From: Desulforamulus hydrothermalis Lam5 = DSM 18033
Lineage (GTDB): Bacteria; Bacillota; Desulfotomaculia; Desulfotomaculales; Desulfotomaculaceae
Assembly: GCF_000315365.1 (NCBI RefSeq)
Contig: NZ_CAOS01000003.1
Coordinates: 372,001 to 436,000 of the forward strand
DNA: 64,000 nt
Direction of reading: 5' to 3'
The notes beneath the pieces were generated by a model that was not told the origin of the DNA, ran no database searches, and saw only the letters and a program-made list of their open reading frames with translations. The translations under genes were made by a program, and so were the position numbers. Shown here one piece after another: positions 62,501 through 64,000 of the stretch (the stretch's first letter is position 1; each line of letters opens with the position of its first letter).

Positions 62501-62571
62501 AGGGCGGACTGCATGCCTGATATGCCTCCGCCCACAACCAGAACCGCACCGATTTGTTTTTTATCCGTCAT
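59548..62571 (-). CDS. hdrA: HdrA-like electron-bifurcating flavoprotein, long form
   Basis: A 1007-residue protein with two HdrA-type halves. The N-terminal half has the FAD motif VVGGGISGMQSALDLAEAGY, TNDCAMCTMSPKL, and ferredoxin motifs CIGCGACAEACP and CGKCIKACP. Near residue 480 lies another Hdr-type segment VFVCNCGINIG. The C-terminal half has a second FAD motif (VIGGGVAGMTAALNLADQGF) and a final 2[4Fe-4S] domain (CKGCGLCVQACPYG, CQGCGACVATCPSG). It is the FAD core of an Hdr/Mvh complex. The start is ATG 62571 after GGAGGAACCT; an earlier ATG would overlap the upstream gene. Confidence 0.9.
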   Translation of the reverse strand: MTDKKQIGAVLVVGGGISGMQSALDLAEAGYRVYLVEKKPAIGGTMARLDKTFPTNDCAMCTMSPKLVDVGRHLNIEIITGAELVGLEGEPGNFKAKVLQQARCVSLDKCIGCGACAEACPVKVEDDFDGGLGKRKAIYKLYAQATPNAYAVDKSKCLKIKNPKACGKCIKACPAGAIDHSMADTELELAVGAVILSPGFEPMDGNLREEFGWGRFPNVLTSLQFERLLSASGPTMGHLVRPSDHVEPKRIAFIQCVGSRDSAKGNHYCSAVCCMYATKHAIIAQEHEPGLQTKIFYMDVRAYGKDFEKYYDRARLQHGVQYEKAMVSTVKEDPATHNLIIRYRNADGSFSEEEFDMVILSVGLKPASSNAKLARACGIELDEYGFCQTSEFIPGQTSRSGVFASGAFCAPKDIPETVVDASAAAANASRLLSAVRGTLSKVKEYPPERDITQEEPRVGVFVCNCGINIGSVVRVPEVAQFAANLPGVVHSEEFLFSCSQDSIEKIKERINQHKLNRVVVASCTPRTHAPLFMSSLKEAGLNPYLFEQANIREHASWVHRDQPDAATEKAKDLVKMAVAKVKLLKPVYTSFMDINRRALVIGGGVAGMTAALNLADQGFKVILVEKNDKLGGNALEVKYTMKGSDPAQLVNRLVQEVQKHPGIELNLNSTVKEVSGYLGNYQTTLNTPGGDRPVEHGVVIIATGAEAAATTEYLYGQHPGVLTQRELEHRLASTGLGKARNIVMIQCVGSRNSERPYCSRICCYSAVKNALKIKEQNPEANIFILYRDVRTYGFYEKYYAEARKKGVVFVRYTLEQPPKAEADGDKLKVIVTDHILKRELQLDTDLLVLSTGVIPAQGTETLSQIFKVSLNADGYFLEAHMKLRPVDFAADGLYLCGLAHSPKLIEESIAQANAAAIRATTLLSKDKLESLGNVAMVNPKWCKGCGLCVQACPYGARVLNELTGVAEVLDVLCQGCGACVATCPSGACQQKGFEKGQIIAMLDASNS

Positions 62572-62590
62572 AGGTTCCTCCAACCTCCCA

Positions 62591-64000
62591 TCACAGAGCC
62601 GCATCCATCATGGCCAGCAGCTGATCTTTGGCGAAGCCTTTTTGCTGGGTAGCGCCACTGGGGCAAGCTGCCACGCAGGCACCGCAGCCCTGGCAAAGCA
62701 CTTCCCGTACATAGGCAACTCCCCTGCGTTCGTCCAGCACCCGGGCACCGTAAGCACAAGCGCTTACACAAATGCCGCAGCCCTTGCAGAGCTCCAAATC
62801 CACTTCGGCGGTAATGCCCAGCGATTCCAGCCTGCCCTTGGACAACAAAGTTACCGCACGGATGGATGCCGCATTGGCCTGGGCAATGCACTCATTAACA
62901 GTCTTGGGTCCATGGGCCAAACCGCAGAGGTAAAGCCCGTCCGCCGCAAAATCAACCGGCCTCAACTTCATGTGAGCCTCCAGATAGAAACCGTCCGCGT
63001 TTAAAGGAACTTTAAACAGCTGGCTTAGAACTTCAGTATCCGGCCTTGGTTTTATTCCGTTAGCCAGGGCTAAAATATCAGCATCAATTTTAACGGGCTG
63101 CTGCAGCACATGATCGTTTACGGTTACAGTTACTTTGTTGCCGTTGGCAACCACCTGCGGTTTATTGTCAAGACTGTAGCGGATAAAGATAACGCCCTGC
63201 CGCCTGGCCTCGGTGTAATATTCTTCTTTGAAGCCGTAAGTACGAATATCTCGGTACAGGATTACCACCTGAGCAGCCGGATTCAATTTTTTAACCTGCA
63301 AAGCGTTCTTAATGGCTTGACTGCAACAAACCCTGCTGCAGTATGGTCTGTCCGGTTCTCTCGAACCAACACAGTTTATCATAACAACTGTCCGGGCATC
63401 TCCCAGCCCCTGGTCGGCCAGTTTTTGCTCCAATTGGGTTTGGGTTATCACCGCCGGATGGCTGCCATAGAGGTAGCTGTCCGGTACAACTTCATCGGCG
63501 CCGGTGGCAATTACAACCGCCCCGTGTTCTACCTCCAGCTTGTTGCCGTCGCTTTGTACCAGAGTGGTTTTATAGTTGCCCAGATAACCGGTTACCTCTG
63601 TGACCTGGGCGTTAAGGACCACATCTATTAATTGATTGGCTGTTACATCGGCTTTCAGTTTTGCCACAAAGGCGGGTATGTCTTCGCCCTGCAGGCTGTA
63701 CCGCAGTTCGGTGGCCCGGCCGCCTAAGTTGCCGGTTTTTTCTACCAGGGTAACGGCATAACCCTGTTCCGCCAAAGACAGGGCGTTCGTCAGGCCGGCT
63801 ACGCCGCCGCCCACCACCAGCACCCGCTGATTGACATCAATAAAAGTGGTTTGCACAGGCTTTAACAACCGCACCTTGTAAACAGCCATTTTAACTAAAT
63901 CCTTGGCTTTTTCGGTTGCTTCCGCCGGATGTTCCCGGTGCACCCAGGAGGACTGCTCACGAATGTTGGCATGCTCGTACAAGTAAGGATTTAAACCGGC
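62591..64000 (-). CDS. hdrA: second HdrA-like protein, C-terminal part
   Basis: The visible 469 codons run off the right edge and correspond to the C-terminal half of HdrA. It has an FAD motif VVGGGVAGLTNALSLAEQGY, CSRVCCSQAIKNALQVK, and a closing ferredoxin domain (CKGCGICVSACAYG, CQGCGACVAACPSG). It is collinear with the downstream hdrA and about half or more identical by eye, so the pair arose by tandem duplication. 19 bp separate the two genes, so they are in one operon. Confidence 0.9.
   Translation of the reverse strand, partial: AGLNPYLYEHANIREQSSWVHREHPAEATEKAKDLVKMAVYKVRLLKPVQTTFIDVNQRVLVVGGGVAGLTNALSLAEQGYAVTLVEKTGNLGGRATELRYSLQGEDIPAFVAKLKADVTANQLIDVVLNAQVTEVTGYLGNYKTTLVQSDGNKLEVEHGAVVIATGADEVVPDSYLYGSHPAVITQTQLEQKLADQGLGDARTVVMINCVGSREPDRPYCSRVCCSQAIKNALQVKKLNPAAQVVILYRDIRTYGFKEEYYTEARRQGVIFIRYSLDNKPQVVANGNKVTVTVNDHVLQQPVKIDADILALANGIKPRPDTEVLSQLFKVPLNADGFYLEAHMKLRPVDFAADGLYLCGLAHGPKTVNECIAQANAASIRAVTLLSKGRLESLGITAEVDLELCKGCGICVSACAYGARVLDERRGVAYVREVLCQGCGACVAACPSGATQQKGFAKDQLLAMMDAAL

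Noticed and set aside
1-64000. CRISPR arrays, tRNA or rRNA genes, toxin-antitoxin or prophage modules
   Set aside because: No regularly spaced repeats, no tRNA cloverleaf or rRNA sequence, and no phage structural genes were seen on reading both strands.

Overview
The window reads as a chromosomal stretch of an anaerobic, spore-forming, Gram-positive bacterium of the Peptococcaceae/Desulfotomaculales type (Desulfotomaculum or Pelotomaculum relatives). This is an inference from gene content: HdrA/MvhD/F420-hydrogenase-beta-type electron-transfer genes, a hybrid cluster protein, an aldehyde:ferredoxin oxidoreductase, butyrate kinase, a cortex-type amidase, an SdpR/SdpI pair, strong GGAGG ribosome sites and frequent GTG/TTG starts. 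No rRNA or tRNA gene and no CRISPR array was seen.

Layout. 1-5.5 kb: gabT with an aldehyde oxidoreductase behind a textbook sigma-54 promoter, an L,D-transpeptidase, and a glcD-glcF pair behind twin GntR-like operators. 5.7-11.9 kb: a YaiI-like protein, an unusual FtsA-like ATPase, ridA, hcp with a CRP/FNR-type site, and butyrate kinase. 12.05-13.94 kb: a group IIC-like intron inserted right after the terminator of a polysaccharide deacetylase gene. 14-21.6 kb: cell-wall and glycogen genes and a PRC-barrel/VanW set. 21.6-25.4 kb: a mobile-element zone with an internally deleted ISL3 element (intact 8-bp target duplication) that holds an IS21 fragment, then an IS607-type element with a broken tnpB. 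Between the two elements lies a short selenoprotein W-like gene with an in-frame UGA. 25.5-37.4 kb: cysteine synthase, Lon-like protease, radical SAM protein, an ECF sigma/ABC operon and glpX. 37.5-49.3 kb: transporter, PAS/GAF/GGDEF/EAL protein, molybdopterin oxidoreductase, SdpRI, Hsp33 and a CoA-transferase. 49.5-53.5 kb: a DUF134/Mrp/NifX-like/MinD-like cluster resembling the 'orange protein' loci of sulfate reducers. 53.8-57.9 kb: small proteins, asparaginase, sodium/solute symporter, TM1266-type regulator. 57.9-64 kb: an operon of two hdrA genes, a selenocysteine-containing mvhD and an FrhB/FdhB-like iron-sulfur protein.

The most notable results are two UGA-interrupted selenoprotein genes that simple ORF calling breaks (selW-like 22470-22700, mvhD 59081-59527). 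Each is followed by a hairpin whose loop carries GGU at 22-24 nt after the UGA. Next come the regulatory sites: sigma-54 at gabT, an HcpR-like site at about -41 of hcp, twin GGT-N3-ACC palindromes at glcD, and a split dyad at the DUF134 promoter. The nested insertion-sequence fossil can be reconstructed base by base.

Working together: the GABA aminotransferase, aldehyde oxidoreductase, 4-hydroxybutyrate/acetyl-CoA-type transferase and butyrate kinase point to fermentation or oxidation of amino and short-chain acids. GlcDF, Hdr/Mvh/FrhB and the molybdopterin enzyme point to flavin- and ferredoxin-linked redox balancing.
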